The position numbers and the translations under genes were made by a program. The notes below the pieces were generated by a model. That model did no database searches. It saw nothing but the letters and a program-made list of their open reading frames with translations, and was not told the DNA's origin. From CAZGLK01 sp964526375 (GTDB lineage Bacteria; Patescibacteriota; Minisyncoccia; JACQLN01), in NCBI GenBank assembly GCA_964526375.1, contig CAZGLK010000016.1, positions 1 to 15,754 of the forward strand: a stretch of DNA of 15,754 nucleotides, in the 5' to 3' direction. Of the stretch, positions 6,000-13,307 are shown in pieces (within the stretch, counting starts at the first letter, position 1; each line of letters starts with the position of its first letter).

Positions 6000-7046
6000 A
6001 TGGACTTAATCACTTTCCAAGTTACCCGCATTCTGGCTTTGGCCTTTGGCGCTTTTGCGCTGGCCATATTTTTAACGCCGGCTTGGACTCACTTTTTGTA
6101 CAAATACCGGCTGGGCAAGCAAATTCGCACCGAGGGCGCGCCGATTTTCGCTTCGCTCCATAAAACCAAAGAGGGCACGCCCACCATGGGCGGGGTGCTT
6201 ATTTGGTTTACCGCTGCTGTGCTGATTTTGCTGCTCGGCCTAGCAAGTAAGTTTTGGCCGGTCAGCTGGCTGGCTCAATTCAGTTTTCTGTCGCGAGCCC
6301 AAACCCTGCTGCCTTTGGGGGTGTTAATTTTTTCGGCCGTTATCGGCTTGGGTGATGATCTTTTGGGTGTTTTTAAAATAGGTCCCAACGGCGGGGGACT
6401 GCGCATGAAACATCGGCTGTTGCTTTACGCCGGGGTGGCCATTGTTGCCGCGTTGTGGTTTTACTATAAACTTGAGTGGAGCGTGTTGAAAGTGCCATTC
6501 CTTGGCACTTTTGACATCGGCTTTTGGTTTATACCCGCGGCAGTTTTTATAATCGTAGCCACCGCTTTTTCGGTAAATGAGGCCGACGGCTTGGACGGCC
6601 TAGCCGGCGGCTTAATGCTGGTGGCCTTTGCCGGCTATGGCATTATTGCTTTTTTTGAACAACGCTATGATCTAGCCGCGTTATGCGCCGTGATCGTGGG
6701 CGGTCTGCTCTCTTTTTTGTGGTTCAATATTCATCCCGCCAGATTCTTTATGGGCGATACGGGCGCTATGTCGTTGGGCGTGACTCTGGCCGTTATTGCG
6801 CTGCTGACCAACGCGTCTTTAATTTTGGTGTTTTTGGCCTTTATCCCTATGGTGGAATCGGCTTCGGTGATTATTCAGGTGCTAAGCAAAAAACTGCGCG
6901 GCGGCAAAAAAGTTTTCTTGTCGGCGCCCATACACCACCATTACCAGGCCAAAGGCTGGCCCGAAACCAAGGTCACCGAAAGATTCTGGATAATCGCCGG
7001 CGCCATGGCTGCTATTGGTATTATCATTCAGCTTTTGGGGCAATGA
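6000..7046 (+). CDS. mraY: Phospho-N-acetylmuramoyl-pentapeptide transferase
   Basis: An integral membrane enzyme that transfers phospho-MurNAc-pentapeptide from UDP to undecaprenyl phosphate, making lipid I on the inner face of the membrane. Its 348 residues fit the usual ~320-360, with about ten hydrophobic segments. Diagnostic motifs are the aspartate pair in GLGDDLLGVFK (Asp119/Asp120), NEADGLDGLAGG (193-204; Asp196 and Asp199), FFMGDTGAMSLG (249-260; Asp253) and the HHH box SAPIHHHYQAKGW (308-320). ATG 6000 directly follows the repeat and has no Shine-Dalgarno site. MurG, which acts on its product, and FtsW, which uses the resulting lipid II, are encoded downstream. Confidence 0.96.
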   Translation: MDLITFQVTRILALAFGAFALAIFLTPAWTHFLYKYRLGKQIRTEGAPIFASLHKTKEGTPTMGGVLIWFTAAVLILLLGLASKFWPVSWLAQFSFLSRAQTLLPLGVLIFSAVIGLGDDLLGVFKIGPNGGGLRMKHRLLLYAGVAIVAALWFYYKLEWSVLKVPFLGTFDIGFWFIPAAVFIIVATAFSVNEADGLDGLAGGLMLVAFAGYGIIAFFEQRYDLAALCAVIVGGLLSFLWFNIHPARFFMGDTGAMSLGVTLAVIALLTNASLILVFLAFIPMVESASVIIQVLSKKLRGGKKVFLSAPIHHHYQAKGWPETKVTERFWIIAGAMAAIGIIIQLLGQ

Positions 7047-7093
7047 GCGCTAAGAATGCCTATGGAAACCGCCGCGCCGCTTCTTTGTGGTTA

Positions 7094-7126
7094 AGAGGCC
7101 TGGCCTCCGTAGGAGGCCAGGCCTCT
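7094..7126. repeat. Perfect 15-bp hairpin after mraY
   Basis: AGAGGCCTGGCCTCC (7094-7108) pairs fully with GGAGGCCAGGCCTCT (7112-7126) around a GTA loop. The stem is GC-rich and very stable. ATACTATATG follows instead of a T-run, so a textbook intrinsic terminator is unlikely. It may protect the mraY mRNA end or be a dispersed repeat. Confidence 0.7.
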
Positions 7127-7194
7127 ATACTATATGCTCGCTAGCCGTGTTAAAATAAAAACATAGACATCGATTTGTGACGAAATTGTGAACT

Positions 7195-8769
7195 ATGACT
7201 TTTGACATTATCATCCGCAACGGAACTGTAATTGACGGCACGGGCAAGAAGACGGCTTATCAGGCCAATGTGGCCATCCACGGCGACAAGATTTTTGATG
7301 TGGGCAGTTTGGCCGGGGCGCGAGGCAGAATTGAAATAGATGCCAGTGGCTTGGCTGTTGCGCCCGGGTTTATAGACATTCAAAACCATTCCGACAGCTA
7401 TGGCAGTCTGCTTAAAAATCCCGATTTGGAGAGCTTGGTGCGTCAGGGTATAACCACTATTCTATTGGGTCAGTGCGGCTCGTCTTTGGCGCCGCTCTTA
7501 AAAGGCTCGCTGGCTTCTATTCAAAAATGGACAGCCGTGGAGGGTGTTAATGTTAATTGGAGCAGTGTGGCTGAATTTCTGGCAATTCTATCGCAAAAAC
7601 CGATTGGCGTTAATACAGCCACTTTAGTGGGGCACGCTACTTTAAGAAGAGATTTTGCTGGTGATACGGCTAGACCCCTCAACCACAAAGAACAGCTTCA
7701 AATGGGCGCCCTGCTTAAAAGATCGCTTCAAGAAGGCGCTTACGGTCTTTCTGTGGGTTTGGCTTACAGCCACGAACGGCTGGCCACAGAAGACGAACTG
7801 CTGGGCCTTTTAAAAATTGTGGAGGCCGAACGCGGCGTGGTCTCGTTCCATTTGCGCAACGAAGCCGACGAAATCACATCGGCGTTAAACGAGGTTATTG
7901 GCCTTTTGCACCACGCGCCGGTAAGATCAAAAATAAGCCATTTTAAAATTTTGGGAGAAAAAAATCCCGCTAATGCCGAAAAAGTTTTGCGTATGCTGGA
8001 AGAAGTTCAGCGCGACGGTTTGCCTTTGTATTTTGATGTTTTTCCCTACACCGCTTCGGCCATGGTTTTGTATTTGCTTTTGCCCGAGTGGGCCGCTTTG
8101 GGCGGGCGCAATCAGCTGATCAGCCGCATTAAAACTCCTGGCATTAAAAAAGACATAATTCGCGACCTGGCTCAAAAAAATTATCCCTACGGCGATATTG
8201 TGGTGGCATCGTCAGCGTTAGGGGCGAACTTTTTAGGCAAGAGCATTGCCGAAATTGCCGCCAATCAAAACACCGCTCCCGAAGAAGCCGTGTTAAATCT
8301 GGTTGCGGCCAGCCGTGATCAAACGGTGGTGTTTTGGCATGGCTTGGAAGAAAACATAGTGGAGATGTTTCTTGAACATCCTTTGGCTATGATTGCTTCC
8401 GACGGCGCCGGGCACAGTTTGGCCGATCACGCCGCCATGATTCCCCACCCGCGCTGTTTTGGCACCTCGGCGCGGGTGCTGGGGCATTTTGTGCGCGAGC
8501 GCAAAGTATTAACTTTGGAAGAAGCGGTCCATAAAATGTCCGGTCAGCCGGCGCAATGGCTGGGGCTTAAAGACAGGGGATTGGTGGCTAAAAATTATCG
8601 GGCTGATTTGGTTGTTTTTAACCCGCAGACCATAAGCGACGAGGCCAGCTATGCCAACCCTTTTAGATTCCCCCGGGGCGTTGAGCATGTTTTGGTAAAC
8701 GGAGAAACAGCTTTTAGCTCCACCAGCGGGCACGGTGCTGGCTTGGCCGGGCAGGTGTTGCCTAAGTAA
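7195..8769 (+). CDS. D-aminoacylase-like amidohydrolase (N-acyl-D-amino-acid deacylase family)
   Basis: A 524-residue protein of the amidohydrolase superfamily. Members of the D-aminoacylase branch hydrolyse N-acyl-D-amino acids to the free D-amino acid. The N-terminal beta domain DIIIRNGTVIDGTG leads into a TIM barrel. Candidate metal ligands are His65 in GFIDIQNHSD, Cys94 in GQCGSSLAP, His219 in SFHLRNEADE, His249 in ISHFKILGEKN and Asp403 in MIASDGAGH. The usual first His of the HxH pair is Gln63, which affects the alpha metal site; the beta-site ligands Cys, His and His are kept. PHPRCFGTSARVLGHFVRE near the end is typical of the branch. No signal peptide is seen, so it is likely cytoplasmic. 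It lies between mraY and ftsW and ends one base before ftsW, implying co-transcription. The substrate is unknown; D-amino acid or muropeptide metabolism is an inference. Confidence 0.85.
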   Translation: MTFDIIIRNGTVIDGTGKKTAYQANVAIHGDKIFDVGSLAGARGRIEIDASGLAVAPGFIDIQNHSDSYGSLLKNPDLESLVRQGITTILLGQCGSSLAPLLKGSLASIQKWTAVEGVNVNWSSVAEFLAILSQKPIGVNTATLVGHATLRRDFAGDTARPLNHKEQLQMGALLKRSLQEGAYGLSVGLAYSHERLATEDELLGLLKIVEAERGVVSFHLRNEADEITSALNEVIGLLHHAPVRSKISHFKILGEKNPANAEKVLRMLEEVQRDGLPLYFDVFPYTASAMVLYLLLPEWAALGGRNQLISRIKTPGIKKDIIRDLAQKNYPYGDIVVASSALGANFLGKSIAEIAANQNTAPEEAVLNLVAASRDQTVVFWHGLEENIVEMFLEHPLAMIASDGAGHSLADHAAMIPHPRCFGTSARVLGHFVRERKVLTLEEAVHKMSGQPAQWLGLKDRGLVAKNYRADLVVFNPQTISDEASYANPFRFPRGVEHVLVNGETAFSSTSGHGAGLAGQVLPK

Positions 8770-8770
8770 T

Positions 8771-9865
8771 ATGAAAGAAACCAGCAACAAAGCCGTTGTA
8801 ACTTTTCAGATCACTACGGCTGTTTTGGTGCTTGTTGGAATTGCTTTTTTGGCCAATACCTCTATTCCAATTTCCCAATCCAATTTTGGTGAAAGCTACT
8901 ATTACCTGCGGCATCAAGTAATTTTTGGATTGGGGCTGGGCCTGGCGGTTTTTTTTGTTTTTTCCAGAATAAATTATTTAGTTTTAAGGCGCTGGGCCTT
9001 GCCGGCGGTAATTGCGGTTGCGGTTCTGCTGGCCGCGGTGTTTCTGCCCAAGATTGGAATAACTTCTGGTGGCGCGCGTCGGTGGCTCAACATCGCCGGT
9101 TTTACCTTTCAGCCGTCGGAAATCGCCAAGCTGGCTCTTATAATTTATTTGGCCCATTGGCTGGAAACTAAAAAAAATAAAATAACTAATCATGGCTTGG
9201 TTCTGCCGTTTTTGGCCTGGGTGGGGCTGGTCGGCGGACTGGTTTTGCTGGAGCCAGATTATGGAACCTTTACTTTAATAGCGGTGGTGGCGCTGGCCAT
9301 GTATTTTGGCGCCGGCGCCAAGATCAAACCCATATTGCTGACAGCGTTGATCGGCGGCGTTATTCTGCTGGGATTGATGCTGGCCGAACCGTACCGGCGG
9401 GCGCGCGTGCTTTCATTTTTTAATCCTCAACATGACGTCGCCGGCGTGAGTTACCAGCAAAATCAAGCGCTGATCGCCATCGGTTCAGGCGGGCTTTGGG
9501 GCAAAGGTTTAGGCAAGGGCGTGCAGAAATACAGTTACTTGCCCGAAACAATCGGGGATTCCGTCTTCGCGATCATTTCCGAGGAGTTTGGTTGGCTGGG
9601 TGCGGTTGTTATACTAGGCATATTTTTAATTTGGATTTTGAGCTGTCTTAAAATTGCCGCTCGGTCGCGCCATATTTTTGGCCATCATCTGGCTTTAGGC
9701 ATTGCCGCTTGGATTGGCCTGCAGACTTTTTTTAATGTTTTGGGCATACTCGGCCTGATTCCTTTTTCGGGCATACCCCTGCCGTTTATCAGCTACGGCG
9801 GCACCGCTTTGGTGACCGAGCTGGCCGCGGTGGGTATTATAGTTAACATCGCTAAAAACAAGTGA
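8771..9865 (+). CDS. ftsW: Peptidoglycan glycosyltransferase of the FtsW/RodA (SEDS) family, probably FtsW
   Basis: A polytopic membrane protein of 364 residues that polymerises lipid II into glycan strands together with a class B penicillin-binding protein. SEDS hallmarks are SGGARRWLNIAGFTFQPSEI (99-118), LLEPDYGT (159-166), GSGGLWGKGLGKG (238-250), LPETIGDSVFAIISEEFGW (257-275, with Asp263 at the conserved catalytic position) and IPLPFISYGGT near the C-terminus. I chose ATG 8771, one base after the preceding stop; an ATG at 8735 would overlap that gene for no gain. FtsW rather than RodA is suggested by its place beside murG and mraY; sequence alone does not settle it. No Shine-Dalgarno site is present, so translation may be coupled. 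Confidence 0.92.
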   Translation: MKETSNKAVVTFQITTAVLVLVGIAFLANTSIPISQSNFGESYYYLRHQVIFGLGLGLAVFFVFSRINYLVLRRWALPAVIAVAVLLAAVFLPKIGITSGGARRWLNIAGFTFQPSEIAKLALIIYLAHWLETKKNKITNHGLVLPFLAWVGLVGGLVLLEPDYGTFTLIAVVALAMYFGAGAKIKPILLTALIGGVILLGLMLAEPYRRARVLSFFNPQHDVAGVSYQQNQALIAIGSGGLWGKGLGKGVQKYSYLPETIGDSVFAIISEEFGWLGAVVILGIFLIWILSCLKIAARSRHIFGHHLALGIAAWIGLQTFFNVLGILGLIPFSGIPLPFISYGGTALVTELAAVGIIVNIAKNK

Positions 9866-9903
9866 GGCCTCCGATCAATCATCTGACAGACTGTTATGCG
9901 TTT

Positions 9904-9954
9904 TAGCACGAGCATGCGATCGCCTGCCTACCGCAGGCAGGCATGCTCGTGCTA
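9904..9954. repeat. Nested hairpin with CCTGCCT/AGGCAGG core, copy 1
   Basis: The outer stem is TAGCACGAGCATGC (9904-9917) with GCATGCTCGTGCTA (9941-9954), 14 bp and perfect. Inside lie GATCG and an inner hairpin CCTGCCT-ACCGC-AGGCAGG (9923-9941). The 19-bp core recurs in inverted form at 13810-13828, also inside an outer stem and after a GCGATC. No T-run follows, so it is not a standard terminator for ftsW. Confidence 0.75.
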
Positions 9955-10045
9955 GGTATCTGGTCCGAGCTTTGCCCGTGGGTAGCTTGCTAGTAAGTGG
10001 AGGATACATGAATTATCACTACTCCACGCTCAATCTCATTTTATG

Positions 10046-10073
10046 TCATTACCATACGATCGTTTGTTAATGA
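10046..10073. repeat. 28-bp palindrome, copy 2 (upstream of murG)
   Basis: Arms TCATTA and TAATGA enclose the core ATACGATCGTTT with two variable bases on each side. The following bases (ATATAAAATGATAG) resemble those after copy 3 (ATAGAAATTGATAG), so copies 2 and 3 form a direct repeat of about 46 bp spaced 68 bp start to start. Confidence 0.85.
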
Positions 10074-10113
10074 TATAAAATGATAGGATTAGATTCCAAA
10101 CAAGCAAATCATG

Positions 10114-10141
10114 TCATTAGTATACGATCGTATGCTAATGA
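10114..10141. repeat. 28-bp palindrome, copy 3 (upstream of murG)
   Basis: Arms TCATTA and TAATGA enclose the core ATACGATCGTAT, a perfect 12-bp palindrome. It ends 55 bp before the -35 element of the murG promoter. If it binds a protein, it is well placed to affect murG-gltX transcription. Confidence 0.85.
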
Positions 10142-10196
10142 TAGAAATTGATAGTACCTCCTAATGGAAAGGTAAGCTCTCTATTTTATCAGTGCT

Positions 10197-10224
10197 TTGG
10201 TTGTTCGATCAAATAGGTTATAAT
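10197..10224 (+). promoter_or_regulatory. murG promoter predicting a leaderless mRNA
   Basis: A perfect -10 element TATAAT (10219-10224) follows TTGGTT (10197-10202) at a spacing of 16 bp. The start point would fall six to seven bases downstream, at 10230-10231, which is the A of the murG ATG. The transcript would begin at the start codon. No Shine-Dalgarno site is present. Confidence 0.75.
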
Positions 10225-10230
10225 CCAGTC

Positions 10231-11316
10231 ATGAGAGAAACGCGAATTTTACTAGCCGGCGGAGGAACAGGCGGGCATGTGCTGCCGCTGGTGGCGGTGG
10301 CCAGAGCCATCAAAAAAGCCGCGCCGGACGCGAAGGTCTACTTTATCGGCCCCGAGGAGTTCCCGTTGGATGAATTAAGAACAGAGGGGGTGATTGTTAA
10401 AAAAATCATCGCGGCGGGAAAAATACGCCGCTACTTTTCACCGCTCTATGTTTGGGAACTGATAAAACTGCCCCTGACCGCGCTGGAGTCTTTTGTCAAA
10501 GTTTTGCTAATAAACCCCGATGTTGTTTTAGGCAAGGGCAGTTACGGCAGCGTTCTACCAATACTGGCCGCACTTTTAATAGGCAAAAAAGTAATTCTGC
10601 ACGAATCCGACGTTAGGCCCGGGCTGGCCAACAGATTTCTTTCCAAATTCACCAACCATATTGCGGTATCTTTTGAAGAAACAAAAAAATATTTTCCCAA
10701 TAAAAATATTATCATCACCGGCAATCCAATACGACTTAAATACCGGGCTCTCGCCCGATTTGAAGCCGAGAAGATTCTAAATTTTTCGGCCAATAGAAAA
10801 ACAATTTTTGTGAGTGGCGGCTCACAAGGTGCCCAGAGAATCAATCGGGCTGTTTTAGATTCTTTAGAGGAGTTGCTAAAAAATTACGCCCTAATTTGGA
10901 GTACTGGTGAGAACAACTTCAGAGAAATCAAATCAAAAGCAGGGGATAGCAACAACTTAAAAATTAACCCATTGTTCACAGAGAAAGAGATGGCTGCCGC
11001 TTACGCATTGTGTGATGTTGTGGTCGGCCGGGCTGGTTCCGGCACAATTTTTGAGGCGGCCGCCTTCGGCAAGCCGGCCATTCTTATACCCATAGAAAGC
11101 GCCGGCGATCATCAGCTTTATAATGCCCAAGCTTATGCCGGCCCCGGCGCCGCTAAAATTCTAAGAGAATCTGAACTCTCTCCGGAGACATTTTTAAAAA
11201 CTCTGCATGACTTAATAGCCCATGACACATTACTCTTCCAGATGAGCCAAAATGCGCAAAAATTTGCTAGAATAGATTCAGCGGAACAGCTTGCTAAAAT
11301 CCTATTAGACCTATAA
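10231..11316 (+). CDS. murG: UDP-GlcNAc:lipid I N-acetylglucosaminyltransferase
   Basis: A GT28 family enzyme on the inner membrane face that adds GlcNAc to lipid I, giving lipid II. The N-terminal G-loop GGGTGGH (10-16), the second glycine motif GKGSYGS, HESDVRPGLANR, the C-domain loop SGGSQGA (195-201) and the UDP-GlcNAc region GRAGSGTIFE (266-275) are all present. I chose ATG 10231 (361 residues). A GTG at 10192 is in frame but lies upstream of the promoter -10 and adds 13 residues that do not fit the family. gltX starts seven bases after the stop, so the two are probably one transcript. The gene has its own promoter and is separated from ftsW by 365 bp. Confidence 0.95.
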   Translation: MRETRILLAGGGTGGHVLPLVAVARAIKKAAPDAKVYFIGPEEFPLDELRTEGVIVKKIIAAGKIRRYFSPLYVWELIKLPLTALESFVKVLLINPDVVLGKGSYGSVLPILAALLIGKKVILHESDVRPGLANRFLSKFTNHIAVSFEETKKYFPNKNIIITGNPIRLKYRALARFEAEKILNFSANRKTIFVSGGSQGAQRINRAVLDSLEELLKNYALIWSTGENNFREIKSKAGDSNNLKINPLFTEKEMAAAYALCDVVVGRAGSGTIFEAAAFGKPAILIPIESAGDHQLYNAQAYAGPGAAKILRESELSPETFLKTLHDLIAHDTLLFQMSQNAQKFARIDSAEQLAKILLDL

Positions 11317-11323
11317 GACTTAT

Positions 11324-12709
11324 ATGATCAATAAAGTACGGACAAGAATAGCTCCCAGTCCCACCGGACCATTTCATGTTGGTAACGCCCGAACGGCCTT
11401 GTTTAATTTTTTGTTTACCAAAAAACACGGCGGCCAGATATATTTAAGAATAGAAGACACCGATAAAGAACGATCCCGGCTAGAGTACGAGGACGATATT
11501 ATCGCTAGCTTAGAGTGGCTGGGCATTCAGTGGGATGGGGAAGTAATCAGACAGAGTGAAAGAGGCAACATTTACAAAAAATATCTGGAAAAACTTTTGG
11601 CTGAAGGCAAGGTCTTTTACTGTTTCCATCCCGCGGAAGAGTCAGACAAAACCGTGCCTCTGCCGCCGCACATCTGTGATCATAAACATCTAACCACGGC
11701 TGATCTGGAATCCCGCCGTCTGGAAGAGGGGATAATTAGGTTAAAAAATCCCGGCGGCACAATCTCATGGCCCGATATTGTTCGCGGCGAAGTTTCCTTT
11801 GAGGCAGAACTGCTGGGGGATATCTCGTTGGCCAAAGACTTGGACACCCCCCTTTACAATTTTGCTGTGGTTGCGGATGATCACGAGATTCAGATAACTC
11901 ATGTGATAAGGGGGGAAGACCACATCTCCAACACCCCTAAACAAATCTTGATCCAGCAGGCATTGGGCTTTAGCCAACCGCAATACGCTCACCTGCCACT
12001 AATACTCGGCTCGGATCGTTCTAAACTCTCCAAACGGCACGGCGCAACATCACTGCACGAATACGCACAGCAAGGCTACCTGCCTGAAGCTATGGTAAAT
12101 TTTCTAGCGCTTTTGGGCTGGCATCCGCAAAATAACCAGGAACTCTTCAATATAGAGGAATTGATTGAGGGATTTGATCTTGAGCGTGTTCAAAAAGGCG
12201 GGGCGATTTTTGACATTGATAAACTGGATTCCATAAACCATCACTATATCAAAAAGTTGCCCCTAGAAGATTTGTCAGACCTATTAAAGCCGTACCTGAA
12301 CGAATTTAACCCCACAGTCAATCAGCTGTCTAAGATGGCCCAGCACTTTAAAGAGCGACTTAAAAAATTGTCAGACATTAAAGAACTAGCCAGTTATATT
12401 TTTGAACTGCCCGACTACGAACCCAAACTGCTATGCTGGAAAAACGCCTCGCCTAAAGAGACCATAGAAAATTTGAAGCTGGTCAAACAAAAATTGGAAG
12501 AGCTGGCTGAAGCCCAATTTGATGTTGATTGCCTAACCACCGAACTAATGCCGCTGGCCAACCAAAAAGGCAGGGGAGAAGTGTTGTGGCCATTGCGAGT
12601 GTCCCTCTCTGGCTTAGACAAATCCCTAGGGCCGTTTGAGATGATGGAGATTATAGGTAAATCACAGACTCTATCTCGAATCCAATTAGCTTTAGAAAAA
12701 TTGTCTTAG
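11324..12709 (+). CDS. gltX: Glutamyl-tRNA synthetase
   Basis: A class I synthetase of 461 residues that charges tRNA-Glu in the cytoplasm. The HIGH motif appears as HVGN in RIAPSPTGPFHVGNARTALFNFL (residues 8-30), and the KMSKS motif as KLSKR in SKLSKRHG (233-240). YNFAVVADDHEIQITHVIRGEDHISNTPKQ is typical of the catalytic core. A cysteine/histidine-bearing insertion (CFHPAEES to HICDHKH) stands where many GluRS bind zinc. The C-terminal helical anticodon domain is present and the length is normal. ATG 11324 follows murG by seven bases with no Shine-Dalgarno site. A strong terminator follows directly. Whether it is discriminating, or also charges tRNA-Gln, cannot be told here. Confidence 0.95.
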   Translation: MINKVRTRIAPSPTGPFHVGNARTALFNFLFTKKHGGQIYLRIEDTDKERSRLEYEDDIIASLEWLGIQWDGEVIRQSERGNIYKKYLEKLLAEGKVFYCFHPAEESDKTVPLPPHICDHKHLTTADLESRRLEEGIIRLKNPGGTISWPDIVRGEVSFEAELLGDISLAKDLDTPLYNFAVVADDHEIQITHVIRGEDHISNTPKQILIQQALGFSQPQYAHLPLILGSDRSKLSKRHGATSLHEYAQQGYLPEAMVNFLALLGWHPQNNQELFNIEELIEGFDLERVQKGGAIFDIDKLDSINHHYIKKLPLEDLSDLLKPYLNEFNPTVNQLSKMAQHFKERLKKLSDIKELASYIFELPDYEPKLLCWKNASPKETIENLKLVKQKLEELAEAQFDVDCLTTELMPLANQKGRGEVLWPLRVSLSGLDKSLGPFEMMEIIGKSQTLSRIQLALEKLS

Positions 12710-12717
12710 ACCAGCCC

Positions 12718-12759
12718 AGACGTCCGACCACTGTTTCCCAGTGGTCGGACGTCTTTTTT
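12718..12759 (+). terminator. Intrinsic terminator of murG-gltX
   Basis: AGACGTCCGACCACTG (12718-12733) pairs perfectly with CAGTGGTCGGACGTCT (12739-12754) around the loop TTTCC. T residues follow through 12759. This is a textbook Rho-independent terminator, nine bases after the gltX stop, and it marks the end of the forward-strand block. Confidence 0.95.
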
Positions 12760-12846
12760 GATTAATAGACTGTAGCCGAATGTCCTATAACCTACATTGT
12801 GCGACATTCTGTTATCAAACTAACAAGCACTCCCCGACCCCAAATT

Positions 12847-13272
12847 TTATTCCAAACCCGGGCAATTGCCGGCGGGTCGGAAACCAGCTTGTTGGGCCTG
12901 GAGAATAGAGGCAAAGAACATCTTATTGGTGTCGCTCATTCTTAATGCGCCCGGGCAATCTTCAAAATGATAAATCTTGCTTTGCTTGTTGCCCACAATT
13001 TTTCTTTCTGCCACTTCCCTACTTTCATTGGTGTCGGGATCTTGACTTGTTGCTGATTGACTTGTAAAACTTTTCTGCTCGGCGGATTCGCCCGTGGCAA
13101 TTTTACTTAAGTCAGTTGTGTTAACCAGAGTGCTCTTTATATCTAACGCTGGAGAACTATACTTGGCACTCAAGCGGCCCAAGCCAAAACCGATCAAGCC
13201 CACCATGGTTATGACCAAAACTAAAAACAAACTTTCCTGATAAAGTTTTATTCTCTCCCACAAACGGCGCAT
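12847..13272 (-). CDS. Membrane-anchored protein with Ada-like metal-binding tail
   Basis: A 141-residue protein of unknown role. Residues 14-33 (ESLFLVLVITMVGLIGFGLG) form one membrane segment, followed by a Ser/Thr/Gln-rich linker (about 50-88) and a C-terminal module KIVGNKQSKIYHFEDCPGA to QAGFRPAGNCPG. The module resembles the small domain related to the Ada zinc-binding region, found at the ends of secreted nucleases and other surface proteins. Only two cysteines (106 and 137) are visible where Ada uses four. The module is predicted to lie outside the membrane. I chose ATG 13272: a -10 element sits just upstream, and the longer frame from 13311 would begin inside the preceding terminator. 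The domain name is by resemblance only. Confidence 0.7.
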   Translation of the reverse strand: MRRLWERIKLYQESLFLVLVITMVGLIGFGLGRLSAKYSSPALDIKSTLVNTTDLSKIATGESAEQKSFTSQSATSQDPDTNESREVAERKIVGNKQSKIYHFEDCPGALRMSDTNKMFFASILQAQQAGFRPAGNCPGLE

Positions 13273-13279
13273 TGAGTTA

Positions 13280-13307
13280 ATTTTAGCACAAAAAAGCGGC
13301 TTGTTAA
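13280..13307 (-). promoter_or_regulatory. Promoter of the Ada-like membrane protein gene
   Basis: On the reverse strand a -10 TAAAAT (13285-13280) follows TTAACA (13307-13302) with 16 bp between. Transcription would start at about the A of the ATG at 13272, giving a leaderless mRNA. The -35 box overlaps the loop of the terminator at 13290-13317. Confidence 0.5.

Larger units (their letters stand above)
9955..10190. other. Long non-coding spacer upstream of murG
   Basis: No protein-coding frame is supported here. The stretch contains the two 28-bp palindromes at 10046 and 10114 and leads into the murG promoter. Together with the nested hairpin it makes a gene-free stretch of about 365 bases in an otherwise tight cluster, which points to a regulatory role. 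Confidence 0.5.

Noticed and set aside
6683..7144. A 153-residue open frame inside mraY
   Set aside because: It overlaps the highly conserved mraY frame, and its protein is of biased composition with no family features; it is a shadow frame.
10046..10141. CRISPR array from the two close palindromes
   Set aside because: Only two units 68 bp apart, with differing bases inside the repeats and similar sequence after them; no third unit in register and no cas gene.
10192..10230. Upstream GTG start for murG
   Set aside because: The GTG lies before the -35/-10 promoter and would add 13 residues not seen in the family; ATG 10231 puts the G-loop at the expected place.
12778..12809. GAATGTC/GACATTC inverted repeat as a terminator for the reverse-strand Ada-like gene
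   Set aside because: The stem is seven bases with an 18-base loop and no T-run on the reverse strand, so it is too weak to call.
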